64,000 bases of DNA from the NCBI GenBank assembly GCA_029258325.1, contig JARHZF010000061.1, positions 1 through 64,000 on the forward strand. Reading direction: 5' to 3'. Both the position numbers and the translations under genes were made by a program. The notes under the pieces are model-generated. The model did no database searches. It was not told the origin of the DNA and saw nothing but the letters and a program-made list of their open reading frames with translations. Of the stretch, positions 38,999-47,532 are shown in pieces. Source of the stretch: Anaerobiospirillum sp. (GTDB taxonomy: Bacteria; Pseudomonadota; Gammaproteobacteria; Enterobacterales; Succinivibrionaceae). Every line of letters starts with the position of its first letter. Position 1 is the first letter of the stretch.

Positions 38999-39922
38999 AT
39001 GACTAATCCCCTCTTTCAAAAAGACGTAATCTCCGTTTCCGAGTTTACTCGTGATCATATTGAACTTATCTTAGATACAGCTAAATCATTAAAAGAAAAT
39101 CCACGTGACGATTTACTAAAAGGTAAATTAGTGGGTGTTACTTTCTTTGAAGGCTCAACTAGAACTCGCTTATCATTTGAAACAGCTATCAATCGCTTAG
39201 GTGGTAGAGTTATTGGTTTTGCTGATTCTGCTAATACATCTTTAGGTAAGAAAGGCGAAACTTTAATAGACTCAGTTAAAATTATTACCTCATATACTGA
39301 TGCTTTAGTTATGAGACATCCAATGGAAGGTGCTTCAAGACTTGCAGCTGATGTTTCTCCTGTACCTGTAATTAACGCAGGTGATGGTGCAAATCAACAC
39401 CCTTCTCAAACAATGCTAGATTTATTTACTATTAAAGAGACACAAGGTCACTTAGATGGTATAAATATAGCTTTTGTAGGTGACTTAAAGTATGGTAGAA
39501 CTGTTCACTCTCTAGCTGAAGCTTTATCTCTATACGGTGCAAGAATATATTTAGTATCACCTGATTCTCTTGCAATGCCTCAATATATCTTAAAACATTT
39601 AGATAAAGCTGGTATTGAATACTCAATTCATCAAACTATAGAAGAAGTCTTACCTAAGATTGATATTCTTTACATGACACGTGTACAAAAAGAAAGATTT
39701 GATGAAACTGAATATCAACACTTAAGAGCTAAGTACATATTACAAGGAAATATGTTTGCTGAAGCAAAGAGTAATATGAAGATATTACACCCATTGCCAC
39801 GTATTGATGAAATAACTTTAGATGTTGATGATACTCAACATGCTTACTATTTCCAACAAGCTGCAAATGGTGTATATGCTCGTCAAGCAATACTTTCTTT
39901 AGTTCTAAATAAGGAGATCTAA
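38999..39922 (+). CDS. pyrB: Aspartate carbamoyltransferase catalytic subunit
   Basis: PyrB condenses carbamoyl phosphate and aspartate in pyrimidine synthesis. The ATG at 38999 ([25 protein letters not shown]) fits the family and follows AAAAGGG; the frame stays open upstream to a GTG at 38933 but without homology. The 308-residue chain has the carbamoyl-phosphate loop [29 protein letters not shown], and HPLPRIDEI. It is one base from pyrI, which encodes its regulatory partner. Confidence 0.98.
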   Translation: MTNPLFQKDVISVSEFTRDHIELILDTAKSLKENPRDDLLKGKLVGVTFFEGSTRTRLSFETAINRLGGRVIGFADSANTSLGKKGETLIDSVKIITSYTDALVMRHPMEGASRLAADVSPVPVINAGDGANQHPSQTMLDLFTIKETQGHLDGINIAFVGDLKYGRTVHSLAEALSLYGARIYLVSPDSLAMPQYILKHLDKAGIEYSIHQTIEEVLPKIDILYMTRVQKERFDETEYQHLRAKYILQGNMFAEAKSNMKILHPLPRIDEITLDVDDTQHAYYFQQAANGVYARQAILSLVLNKEI

Positions 39923-39923
39923 A

Positions 39924-40442
39924 ATGAGTGATAAACAACAACAAGAAAATGAGATCTCAAAAGAAAAATTATTAGTTGAAGCTATTTCAAACGGTACTGT
40001 TATTGATCATATCGCCCCTGGTATGGCAATGAACATCCTACGTTTATTTAACTTCTTAGGTAACAAGAATAATCACATAACAGTTGGTTTTAATTTAAGA
40101 TCAGGCACTCAAGGTGCTAAAGACATTATTAAAATTGCTGATGTTACTTTCTCTCCAAATCAAACACAACAACTTGCTATTTTAGCTCCTAATGCAACTA
40201 TTAACCTAATCTCAAATTATAAAGTAGTTGATAAATATCCATTAAGACTACCTGCAGAGACAATTGGTGCGTTTGATTGCCCTAATAGCAACTGTATTAC
40301 TCATGTTGAAAAAGGTGCAACTCCAAGATTTAAGATTGTTGTAGAAGATAATGAAATCTTAATGCGTTGCCACTACTGTGAAAGAGTTTTCAATAGAGAA
40401 ATTGTACTTGAATATAATGGTATGAAATCTCTTGAAGATTAG
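39924..40442 (+). CDS. pyrI: Aspartate carbamoyltransferase regulatory subunit
   Basis: PyrI binds CTP and ATP and gives the dodecameric enzyme its allostery. The 172-residue protein has VEAISNGTVIDHIAPGMA at the nucleotide-binding end and four zinc cysteines in CPNSNC and CHYC that contact PyrB. It is longer than E. coli PyrI (153) by a short polar N-terminal extension. It is co-transcribed with pyrB and followed by a terminator. Confidence 0.97.
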   Translation: MSDKQQQENEISKEKLLVEAISNGTVIDHIAPGMAMNILRLFNFLGNKNNHITVGFNLRSGTQGAKDIIKIADVTFSPNQTQQLAILAPNATINLISNYKVVDKYPLRLPAETIGAFDCPNSNCITHVEKGATPRFKIVVEDNEILMRCHYCERVFNREIVLEYNGMKSLED

Positions 40443-40472
40443 TAAAATATTCATAAAACCTTAATAAAATAC

Positions 40473-40502
40473 AAAGGGCTATCTTTAAAGATGGCCTTTT
40501 TT
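40473..40502. terminator. Terminator between pyrI and the transposase-like gene
   Basis: AAAGGGCTATCTTT and AAGATGGCCTTTT form an imperfect stem with G-U pairs, followed on the plus strand by TTTTTTA. It ends pyrBI and overlaps the stop of the convergent gene. Confidence 0.75.
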
Positions 40503-41592
40503 ATTCTAGATAATCTTCAATATCATCTAGTAAGTTATCAAATCTATAAACAAAAGGACATGAGTTTAAATTTTCAAAAAACTCATCTATTTTTTCTACA
40601 AGTTGTTCTTTTGAATCTGCCATTATTCCATTTAAACCTACACGAATAAATTTAGATAAAAAAGTTTCAAAAAGATTTATAAAATAACTATGCTTTGGAT
40701 TAAAAATAAAATTAAATTTGATTTTCTTTGTTTTTAAATACTCTACTGTTTCATGCATAGCATGTATTCTATTATTATCTAGAATAATATTAACCTTGCT
40801 TTTATCTGTACTTTTACTTTCAAGTAAATCTAAAAAGCTAAAAAAATCATCACGACTATGAGATAGACACACTTTGTGATAAACAATACCTGTAACTAAA
40901 TCAACACCAAGCATTAAAGATAATATTGTATTACTCATAATAAATTTACAATTAAAATTACTCTTGCTTGTTTGTGGCTTATCATCATAAGCTATTGAGA
41001 CATAACTTTTGCCTTGACTATAGTCTTGCTTTAAAGAAAGCAAAAATTCAATTCTTTTATATAAAAATAAATTAGCTTTATAGTTGCCTTTATTTACATT
41101 TAATTTTTCTAAATTTAGTTTTAATTCAGTCTTATTTAAGATATTAAAAATAGATGTCTTTACAATAGTACTAAGTTCTGGAAAACCTGCTTTCTTACAG
41201 TTTTTATGAATATAATTAACTAAACTATCTAAAGACCAAATACTTTCTTTTAAACTCTTATCTAAATTATATGGTTTTTGACATGCTATTTGTCTTATAT
41301 AAATTTTAGCATCCTCACTAAAAATAGCAGGACGACCTATTCTTTTTAAATCATGCAAAGCACCATCAAGACCTAAACTTAAATATTTGCGTATTACACG
41401 ATAACAAAGAGATTTAGAGCTTTCTGTCCTTTCAATAATATCCTTAATATCAACATTAAGACTTGCAAACTCTAAGATCAAAGCTCTTTGCTTTAATTTA
41501 TACGATGATTTTTCATCAGATAAAATGTTCTTTATACTCTCCTTATCAGAGCTTGATAAATTTATAGAATATACTTTAGGTCTGCCACGCAT
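40501..41592 (-). CDS. IS630-type DDE transposase-like protein
   Basis: The 363-residue protein has an N-terminal helix-turn-helix region (KLKQRALILEFASLNVDIKDI, LCYRVIRKYLSLGLDGALHD) and an IS630-like DDE nuclease domain. Candidate acidic residues are in SIAYDDKP, NIILDNNRIH and NPKHSYFINLFETFLSK. No flanking terminal inverted repeats or TA target duplication are seen, and the frame is intact, so it may be an immobilised or domesticated copy. It is the only transposase in the window, between pyrI and the sialic-acid cassette. Confidence 0.7.
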   Translation of the reverse strand: MRGRPKVYSINLSSSDKESIKNILSDEKSSYKLKQRALILEFASLNVDIKDIIERTESSKSLCYRVIRKYLSLGLDGALHDLKRIGRPAIFSEDAKIYIRQIACQKPYNLDKSLKESIWSLDSLVNYIHKNCKKAGFPELSTIVKTSIFNILNKTELKLNLEKLNVNKGNYKANLFLYKRIEFLLSLKQDYSQGKSYVSIAYDDKPQTSKSNFNCKFIMSNTILSLMLGVDLVTGIVYHKVCLSHSRDDFFSFLDLLESKSTDKSKVNIILDNNRIHAMHETVEYLKTKKIKFNFIFNPKHSYFINLFETFLSKFIRVGLNGIMADSKEQLVEKIDEFFENLNSCPFVYRFDNLLDDIEDYLE

Positions 41593-41713
41593 AATAATAC
41601 CTTTTTTTATTTAGTATCGTTATTTTTTAAATTTTACTTTTTGTAGTTAATACAAGTAATTATACTTAATTTAAAAATAAATTTCGTTATTTAAAAGATG
41701 TAAATACATCTAT

Positions 41714-41762
41714 AGTGATAGAGATCACATTTAAGCAAAATATTAACGTGATTTAGTTCACA
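41714..41762 (+). promoter_or_regulatory. Two CRP-type sites before the 2,7-anhydro-sialic-acid cassette
   Basis: AGTGA-N6-TCACA (41714-41729) and CGTGA-N6-TCACA (41747-41762) each match the CRP palindrome TGTGA-N6-TCACA with one mismatch in the left half. Their centres are 33 bp apart, about three helical turns. The downstream site is centred 41.5 bp before a start predicted from the CATAAT -10 at 41784-41789, the geometry of a class II CRP promoter. Confidence 0.7.
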
Positions 41763-41783
41763 ATTTCAATGACTAGTTACAAC

Positions 41784-41789
41784 CATAAT
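41784..41789 (+). promoter_or_regulatory. -10 element of the cassette promoter
   Basis: CATAAT has no good -35 partner at 17 bases, which is typical of activator-dependent promoters. With initiation near 41796 the leader is about 32 nt, and an AGGAG ribosome site at 41816-41820 precedes the ATG. Confidence 0.5.
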
Positions 41790-41827
41790 AAGTACATAGA
41801 AAATATTTTTTAATTAGGAGTTTTTGT

Positions 41828-42931
41828 ATGATTAACTATGGTGTAGTTGGTGTAGGCTATTTTGGTGCCGATTTAGCAAGAATTGTTAATGGTTTTGACA
41901 ATGCTAAAGTAACTAATGTCTTTGATTTAGAAAATGGCAAAACTATTTCAGAGGAGCTTAACTGTAAAAATTGTAGCTCACTTTTAGAATTAGTATCTGC
42001 AAAAGACGTTGATTGTGTCATTGTAGCTACACCAAATTATTTACATAAAGAGCCTGTAATTGAGGCTGCAAAGCATAAAAAGCATGTATTTTGTGAAAAG
42101 CCAATTGCCCTAAGTTATCAAGATTGTGATGAAATGGTAAAAACATGTAAAGAGAATAATGTGATCTTCTTCGCAGGTCATATTATGAACTTCTTCCATG
42201 GCGTTCGTCACGCTAAAGATTTAATCAATAAAGGTACTATTGGCGATATTTTATATATTCACACAGCAAGAAATGGTTGGGAAGATGTACAACCTTCAAT
42301 TTCTTGGAAGAAAATAAGAGCAAAGTCAGGTGGTCACTTATATCATCATATTCATGAATTAGATTGCGTACAATTTTTAATGGGCGATATTCCTGATACA
42401 GTTATGATGATGGGTGGTAATGTAGCTCATCAAGGCGAAGCTTTTGGTGATGAAGATGATCTCTTAATTGTTAACTTAAAATTTAAAAATAATAGATATG
42501 CTCTTTGTGAGTGGGGTAGTGCTTTCCGTTATGGTGAACACTATGTGTTAATTCAAGGTACTAAAGGTGCTATTAAACTTGATATGTTCCACTGTGGTGG
42601 TACTTTACGCGTAGATGGTGTAGATACTCACTTTACAGTTCATGAAAATCAAAAAGAAGATGATGATAGAACAAGAATCTATACATCAACTGAAATGGAT
42701 GGTGCTATTCAATATGGCCATCCAGGTAAAAGAACTCCTCTTTGGTTGCACAGCATAATGGTAAATGAAATGAAATATTTAAATGAAATTATGCATGGTG
42801 CTAAACCTAGCGTAGAGTTTGAAAAACTTCTTACAGGTGAAGCTGCTAGAAATGCAATAGCTACAGCTGATGCTCTAACCTTATCTATTAAGGAAAATAG
42901 AGTTGTAAGCCTTAGTGAAATTATTAAATAA
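41828..42931 (+). CDS. nanY: 2,7-anhydro-Neu5Ac oxidoreductase, first copy (NanY/YjhC type)
   Basis: This Gfo/Idh/MocA family enzyme is very like E. coli YjhC, which converts 2,7-anhydro-N-acetylneuraminate to Neu5Ac with a bound NAD cofactor. The 367-residue chain has the Rossmann motif VVGVGYFG (6-13), VATPNYLHKEPV, CEKPIAL (EKP at 90-92) and the catalytic-pocket stretch GGHLYHHIHELDCVQ (168-182). It is followed after 31 bases by a YjhB-like transporter, and a near-identical paralogue lies beyond that. The match to YjhC runs from the first residue (MINYGVVGVGYFGA) to the last block (GEAARNAIATADA). Confidence 0.85.
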   Translation: MINYGVVGVGYFGADLARIVNGFDNAKVTNVFDLENGKTISEELNCKNCSSLLELVSAKDVDCVIVATPNYLHKEPVIEAAKHKKHVFCEKPIALSYQDCDEMVKTCKENNVIFFAGHIMNFFHGVRHAKDLINKGTIGDILYIHTARNGWEDVQPSISWKKIRAKSGGHLYHHIHELDCVQFLMGDIPDTVMMMGGNVAHQGEAFGDEDDLLIVNLKFKNNRYALCEWGSAFRYGEHYVLIQGTKGAIKLDMFHCGGTLRVDGVDTHFTVHENQKEDDDRTRIYTSTEMDGAIQYGHPGKRTPLWLHSIMVNEMKYLNEIMHGAKPSVEFEKLLTGEAARNAIATADALTLSIKENRVVSLSEIIK

Positions 42932-42962
42932 GCTAAAGCTTTTTAACTTTTAGGAGGATCAT

Positions 42963-44204
42963 ATGGAACAAAGCATAAAATTACCTTGGTATAAAGAGGT
43001 TAGCCCTACACAGAAAAAAGCTTTATTTTCAGCATGGCTAGGTTATGTATTTGATGGTTTTGACTTTATGTTAATTACCTATATCTTGTTTGCAATTCAA
43101 CAAGATTTACATATTAGTAATGTTGAAACTTCCTCATTATTTATGGCAGCTTTTATAGCCCGCCCTATAGGTGGTGCTATCTTTGGATCTCTTTGTGATA
43201 GGTTTGGTAGAAAACCTATTATGATAGCGGCAATTTTAGTGTACTCAGTTGGTACTGCTCTTTGTGGCTTTGCTGTAAACTACATATCTCTATTTTGCTT
43301 TAGACTTATAGTAGGTATAGGTATGGCAGGTGAGTATGCTTGCTCTGCTCCATATGCTGTAGAAAGTTGGCCAAAACATCTTCGCACACTTGCAGGAGCA
43401 ATCCTCGTATCAGGTTTTTCGGTCGGTAATATCTTAGCTTCAAATTTAATGCCTTATGTTGTAGAACATTACTCATGGCGTGTAGCTTTCTTCTTAGGTC
43501 TACTCCCTGTTGCTATAGTTTTATACATAAGACGTCACGCACCAGAGTCTGATGAGTGGCAACAATCTGAGGCAAAAGGTAATACCAAGTCATTTTCACT
43601 TACAAAATTATTTAAAGGAGCTCAACTTCCTGTAACTTTAATTGTATTTCTCATAATGTTCTCTGTATTTTCTGCAAACTGGCCAATTCCAGGTCTAATG
43701 CCAAAATATTTAGCTGAAAATGGCTTTAAAGATTCCATATCTACATTAATGACTTTTGCAGGTCTTGGAATCATGACAGGTGTATTAGTTTCAGGATATC
43801 TTGCAGATAAAATTGGTATAGTAAAAGTATTTATAGGTGGTCTTGTTATCTCCTTAATCTTAGTATTCCCAACATTTATGCTAAAAGAAGGTCAAGAACC
43901 ATTACTAGGCTTACTACTATTCTTACTACTTGCAACTAATCTAGGCGTAGGTGGACTAATTCCTAAGTATTTATCAACATACTTTAGTGTTGATATGCGT
44001 GGAGCAGCTTTTGGTTTCATCTATAACTTAGCAGCTGTAGGTGGTGGTATAGCTCCTGTAGTATGTGCATACTTTACAGATCAATTTGGTCTTGGAATGT
44101 CACTAGTTTATGTAACATCTTTCTGGACATTACTACTAGTTATCTTAGTTGGTTGTAAGATTCCAGATATAGTACAAAGAAAATTTCAAGGACAAAACTC
44201 TTAA
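42963..44204 (+). CDS. nanX: MFS transporter, 2,7-anhydro-sialic-acid type (NanX/YjhB)
   Basis: The 413-residue protein has 12 predicted membrane helices and belongs to the sialate:H+ symporter branch of the MFS. WYKEVSPTQKKALFSAWLGY and VFDGFDFMLI match E. coli YjhB closely; FGSLCDRFGRKP is the MFS loop 2-3 motif and GEYACSAPYAVESWPKHLR and VSGFSVGNILA are family signatures. It has an AGGAGG-type ribosome site and lies between the two oxidoreductase genes. NanT, the Neu5Ac transporter, is the alternative, but YjhB is the closer match by eye. Confidence 0.82.
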   Translation: MEQSIKLPWYKEVSPTQKKALFSAWLGYVFDGFDFMLITYILFAIQQDLHISNVETSSLFMAAFIARPIGGAIFGSLCDRFGRKPIMIAAILVYSVGTALCGFAVNYISLFCFRLIVGIGMAGEYACSAPYAVESWPKHLRTLAGAILVSGFSVGNILASNLMPYVVEHYSWRVAFFLGLLPVAIVLYIRRHAPESDEWQQSEAKGNTKSFSLTKLFKGAQLPVTLIVFLIMFSVFSANWPIPGLMPKYLAENGFKDSISTLMTFAGLGIMTGVLVSGYLADKIGIVKVFIGGLVISLILVFPTFMLKEGQEPLLGLLLFLLLATNLGVGGLIPKYLSTYFSVDMRGAAFGFIYNLAAVGGGIAPVVCAYFTDQFGLGMSLVYVTSFWTLLLVILVGCKIPDIVQRKFQGQNS

Positions 44205-44227
44205 ACAATTCTTCTACTAACAATACT

Positions 44228-44257
44228 AAGGAGGGGCAAAAAACCCTCCTTTTATTT
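44228..44257 (+). terminator. Terminator after nanX
   Basis: AAGGAGGG (44228-44235) pairs with CCCTCCTT (44244-44251), followed by TTATTTTT. It separates the second oxidoreductase from the first two genes, so that copy needs read-through or its own promoter. Confidence 0.85.
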
Positions 44258-44344
44258 TTCTTATAAAAGACAAATAAACTTATTTAAAATTAATAAAATA
44301 TCTCTACAATAATAAAGATTAAATTAAATTTAGGAGATTTATTT

Positions 44345-45448
44345 ATGATTAATTATGGTATTGTTGGTGCAGGTTACTTTGGAGCTGATTTAGCTCGTAT
44401 CTTAAATAAAATTGAAAATGCTAAAGTTACTAATATTTTTGATTTAGAAAATGGTTTAGCTATAGCAAATGAACTTAATTGTAAAAATTGCTCATCACTT
44501 GATGAACTTGTTAGTGCTAAAGATGTAGATTGTGTCGTAGTTGCAACTCCAAATTATTTACATAAAGAACCTGTAGTTAAAGCAGCTCAAAATAAAAAGC
44601 ATGTATTTTGTGAAAAACCTATTGCTCTAAATTATAAAGATTGTGATGAAATGGTACAAATATGTAAAGAAAATGATGTAGTTTTCTTTGCAGGCCATAT
44701 TATGAACTTCTTTCATGGTGTACAACATGCAAAAGATCTAATCAATAAAGGCACTATTGGTGATATCTTATTTATTCATACTGCAAGAAATGGTTGGGAA
44801 GATGCTCAACCTACAATTTCTTGGAAGAAAATAAGAGCAAAATCAGGTGGTCACTTATATCATCATATTCATGAACTAGACTGTGTTCAATATCTTATGA
44901 ATGATATACCTGATACTGTTATGATGATGGGTGGTAATGTAGCACATAAAGGTGAAGCTTTTGGTGATGAAGACGATCTTTTAATTGCTAATTTAAAATT
45001 TAAAAATAATAAATATGCTCTTTGTGAATGGGGTAATGCATTTCGCTATGGTGAACATTATGTATTAATTCAAGGTACAAAGGGTGCTATTAAACTTGAT
45101 ATGTTCCATTGTGGTGGTACTTTGCGTGTAGATGGTGTAGATACACACTTTAATATACATAGAAATCAAGAAGAAGATGATGATAGAACAAGAATATACA
45201 CTTCATCAAAAATAGAAGGTGCTATTAGATATGGTCATCCAGGTAGCGAAGTTCCTCTTTGGCTACGCAATTTAATGATTGATGAAATGCAATACTTAAA
45301 TGATATTATGTTAGGTGCAAGACCTAAAGAAGAATTTAAACAATTACTTACAGGTGAAGCTGCAAGAAATGCTATTGCAACAGCTGATGCTCTAACTTTA
45401 TCTTTAAAAGAAAATCGTGTTGTAAACTTAAGTGAAATAATTAAATAA
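44345..45448 (+). CDS. 2,7-anhydro-Neu5Ac oxidoreductase, second copy
   Basis: The 367-residue product is a paralogue of the gene at 41828, about 80-85% identical by eye and of equal length, with the same VVGAGYFG-type Rossmann loop (IVGAGYFG), CEKPIAL and GGHLYHHIHELDCVQ. Substitutions are scattered rather than clustered, so both copies look functional. The ribosome site TTAGGAG is the same as in the first copy. No CRP site is seen before it; a weak TACAAT (44305-44310) could be its -10. Confidence 0.85.
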   Translation: MINYGIVGAGYFGADLARILNKIENAKVTNIFDLENGLAIANELNCKNCSSLDELVSAKDVDCVVVATPNYLHKEPVVKAAQNKKHVFCEKPIALNYKDCDEMVQICKENDVVFFAGHIMNFFHGVQHAKDLINKGTIGDILFIHTARNGWEDAQPTISWKKIRAKSGGHLYHHIHELDCVQYLMNDIPDTVMMMGGNVAHKGEAFGDEDDLLIANLKFKNNKYALCEWGNAFRYGEHYVLIQGTKGAIKLDMFHCGGTLRVDGVDTHFNIHRNQEEDDDRTRIYTSSKIEGAIRYGHPGSEVPLWLRNLMIDEMQYLNDIMLGARPKEEFKQLLTGEAARNAIATADALTLSLKENRVVNLSEIIK

Positions 45449-45454
45449 AACTAA

Positions 45455-45478
45455 AAAGGAGGACTTACGCCCTCCTTT
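45455..45478. terminator. Terminator between the second oxidoreductase and the MATE-kinase gene
   Basis: AAAGGAGG (45455-45462) pairs with CCTCCTTT (45471-45478) with an 8-nt loop, just after the plus-strand stop and just past the end of the convergent minus-strand gene. Confidence 0.75.
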
Positions 45479-45501
45479 GCTTAACATCTTTATAGTTTCT
45501 T

Positions 45502-47508
45502 TTATTTTTTGAAATTGTTTAAATAAGATTCTATAAGATTTACTGTATTTTCAACTCCTATTGAAGTATCAACACAAAGATTATAATTTATAGAATCTCT
45601 CCATTTTCTACCTGTTATATTTTCATAATAAGAAGAACGTGCCTCATCTGATCTTATTAAATGAGCTAAAGCTTCCTCTTTTGTATCTCCATACATTTCC
45701 ATAATATTTTTAATTCTATAATCATTAGGAGCATATAAGAATATAGACTTTAATGACTTATTATTACGTAATACATAGTCAGCAGCTCTTCCTACTATTA
45801 CACAAGATCCTTTTTCAGCTATCTTACTAATAATCTTTTCTTGAGCAATAACAGCTTGTTGAATAACTTCTGAACTTAAATAAAGCTCATGAAATATCCT
45901 ATTTTGATTTTCATTTATCTTAGATACAAATTCCTCTGCAAGACCACTTTCTTTAGCAGCAAGTGCAGTCATCTCTTTATAGTAGAATGGAATATTTAGT
46001 CTATTTGCAAGATGACGACCAATCTCCTTACCCTTAGAACCATGTTCACGAGCAATAGTAATAATAAATCCTTCTTTTGATTCTTGTATGATAGGTGTTT
46101 CTTTAGCAATATTTGATTGTTCTTTTGCTTGTAATTTATCTAAATGCTTAAAGAACTTAGTAGTTAATACAATAATAGTAATACCAGCTACAAAATCAGA
46201 TAAAGGAGCTGCAATTAAAACACCATAAATACCAAGACCATCTTCATGTCTTTCAAAAAGATAGGCTATAGATAATGTGAAAATTACTATGCATATAATG
46301 TCACGAATAACTGATGCAAGTATAGCTTGAAATGACTTACCAATAGATTGGAAAAATACTGCAGTCATTTTAACTAGACAAGTAATAACACATAAAGATA
46401 AATAGACTCTAAAAGTATAAAGAGCAAACTCTTGATAAAGAGCATTTCCAGAACCAAAAATATTAATAATAAGATTTGGAGTAAATTCAAAAATTAAAGT
46501 AGCAATAATACCTACTATAATTGAGTATTTTAAAACTAATTTATAAGTGGCTCTTACCCTATCATATTTTTGAGCACCATAGTTAAATCCTAAAATAGGT
46601 TGGGCACCAAGAGCTATACCTGTCACAATAGCAACAACAATTGTATAAACCTTAGTTTGAATACTAAAAACAGAAATTGCTATGTCACTGCCAAATTTTG
46701 ATAAATTACCATAATGAAATAAAGCCATATTGCTAAGTAAGGTCATAACAACTATACCTATTTGCGTGGTAAATGTAGCACCACCTAAACTTATAAGGCT
46801 TTTTAAAATTTGAAAATCTATATAAAAACTCTTTAAAGTTAAAATAAAACTCTTTGGTTTTCTTAAATAAATAATACAAACTAAAAAAGATAATACTTGA
46901 CCTATAATAGTTGCATAAGCTGCACCTTTTATTCCTAGATCTAAAACAAAGATGAAGATAGGATCTAATATAAGATTAATAATAGCACCAGTTACCATAG
47001 CAATCATGGCATAAGATGGACTTCCATCTGCTCTTATTATGCTATTTATAACATTTAAAAGAAGATAAAAAGGAAAACAACTAACAACAATAACAAAATA
47101 ATCTACAGCGAGGGCTAAAGTTTTATCTGATGCTCCAAATAGCAACATTAAAGGCTCTGCAAATACTATACAGATAATAGTTAAAATGATACTTATAATA
47201 AAAGAACTAGTAATACCTGTTCCTACACATTTATGAGCTCTATCTTTATCATTTCTACCTGCACATATGCTTAAATAAGATGCAGCACCATCACCTACAC
47301 ACCAAGCAAAAGCATTTGCAATGCATATAATAGGAAAAGATACACCTGTAGCTGCATTACCTAAATAGCCAAGAGAACTATTTCCGATAAAAATTTGATC
47401 TACGATATTATATAAAGCACTAATTAAAAGTCCCATTACACAAGGTATTGAGAATTTAAAAAGCAATTTTGAAATATCGCCCTCACCTAAAAGTTTAGAG
47501 TTTTCCAT
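45502..47508 (-). CDS. MATE-family transporter fused to a cytidylate-kinase-like domain
   Basis: The 668-residue protein has an N-terminal MATE exporter of about 12 membrane helices (1-455; GDISKLLFKFSIPCVMG, YNIVDQIFIG, ADGSPSYAM, GAQPILGFNYGA) of the MepA-like branch. After a polar linker it carries a soluble cytidylate-kinase-like domain (about 480-668; IITIAREHGSKGKEIGRHLA with a P-loop variant, VIVGRAADYVL, RSDEARSSYYENITGRKW). Similar fusions occur in gut Firmicutes; the kinase substrate is unknown. It lies 24 bases after guaD and is probably in one transcript with it, so it would fall under the purine riboswitch. Purine or purine-analogue export is a reasonable guess only. Confidence 0.85.
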   Translation of the reverse strand: MENSKLLGEGDISKLLFKFSIPCVMGLLISALYNIVDQIFIGNSSLGYLGNAATGVSFPIICIANAFAWCVGDGAASYLSICAGRNDKDRAHKCVGTGITSSFIISIILTIICIVFAEPLMLLFGASDKTLALAVDYFVIVVSCFPFYLLLNVINSIIRADGSPSYAMIAMVTGAIINLILDPIFIFVLDLGIKGAAYATIIGQVLSFLVCIIYLRKPKSFILTLKSFYIDFQILKSLISLGGATFTTQIGIVVMTLLSNMALFHYGNLSKFGSDIAISVFSIQTKVYTIVVAIVTGIALGAQPILGFNYGAQKYDRVRATYKLVLKYSIIVGIIATLIFEFTPNLIINIFGSGNALYQEFALYTFRVYLSLCVITCLVKMTAVFFQSIGKSFQAILASVIRDIICIVIFTLSIAYLFERHEDGLGIYGVLIAAPLSDFVAGITIIVLTTKFFKHLDKLQAKEQSNIAKETPIIQESKEGFIITIAREHGSKGKEIGRHLANRLNIPFYYKEMTALAAKESGLAEEFVSKINENQNRIFHELYLSSEVIQQAVIAQEKIISKIAEKGSCVIVGRAADYVLRNNKSLKSIFLYAPNDYRIKNIMEMYGDTKEEALAHLIRSDEARSSYYENITGRKWRDSINYNLCVDTSIGVENTVNLIESYLNNFKK

Positions 47509-47532
47509 TCTTTATCTTCATTATTTAAGAAA

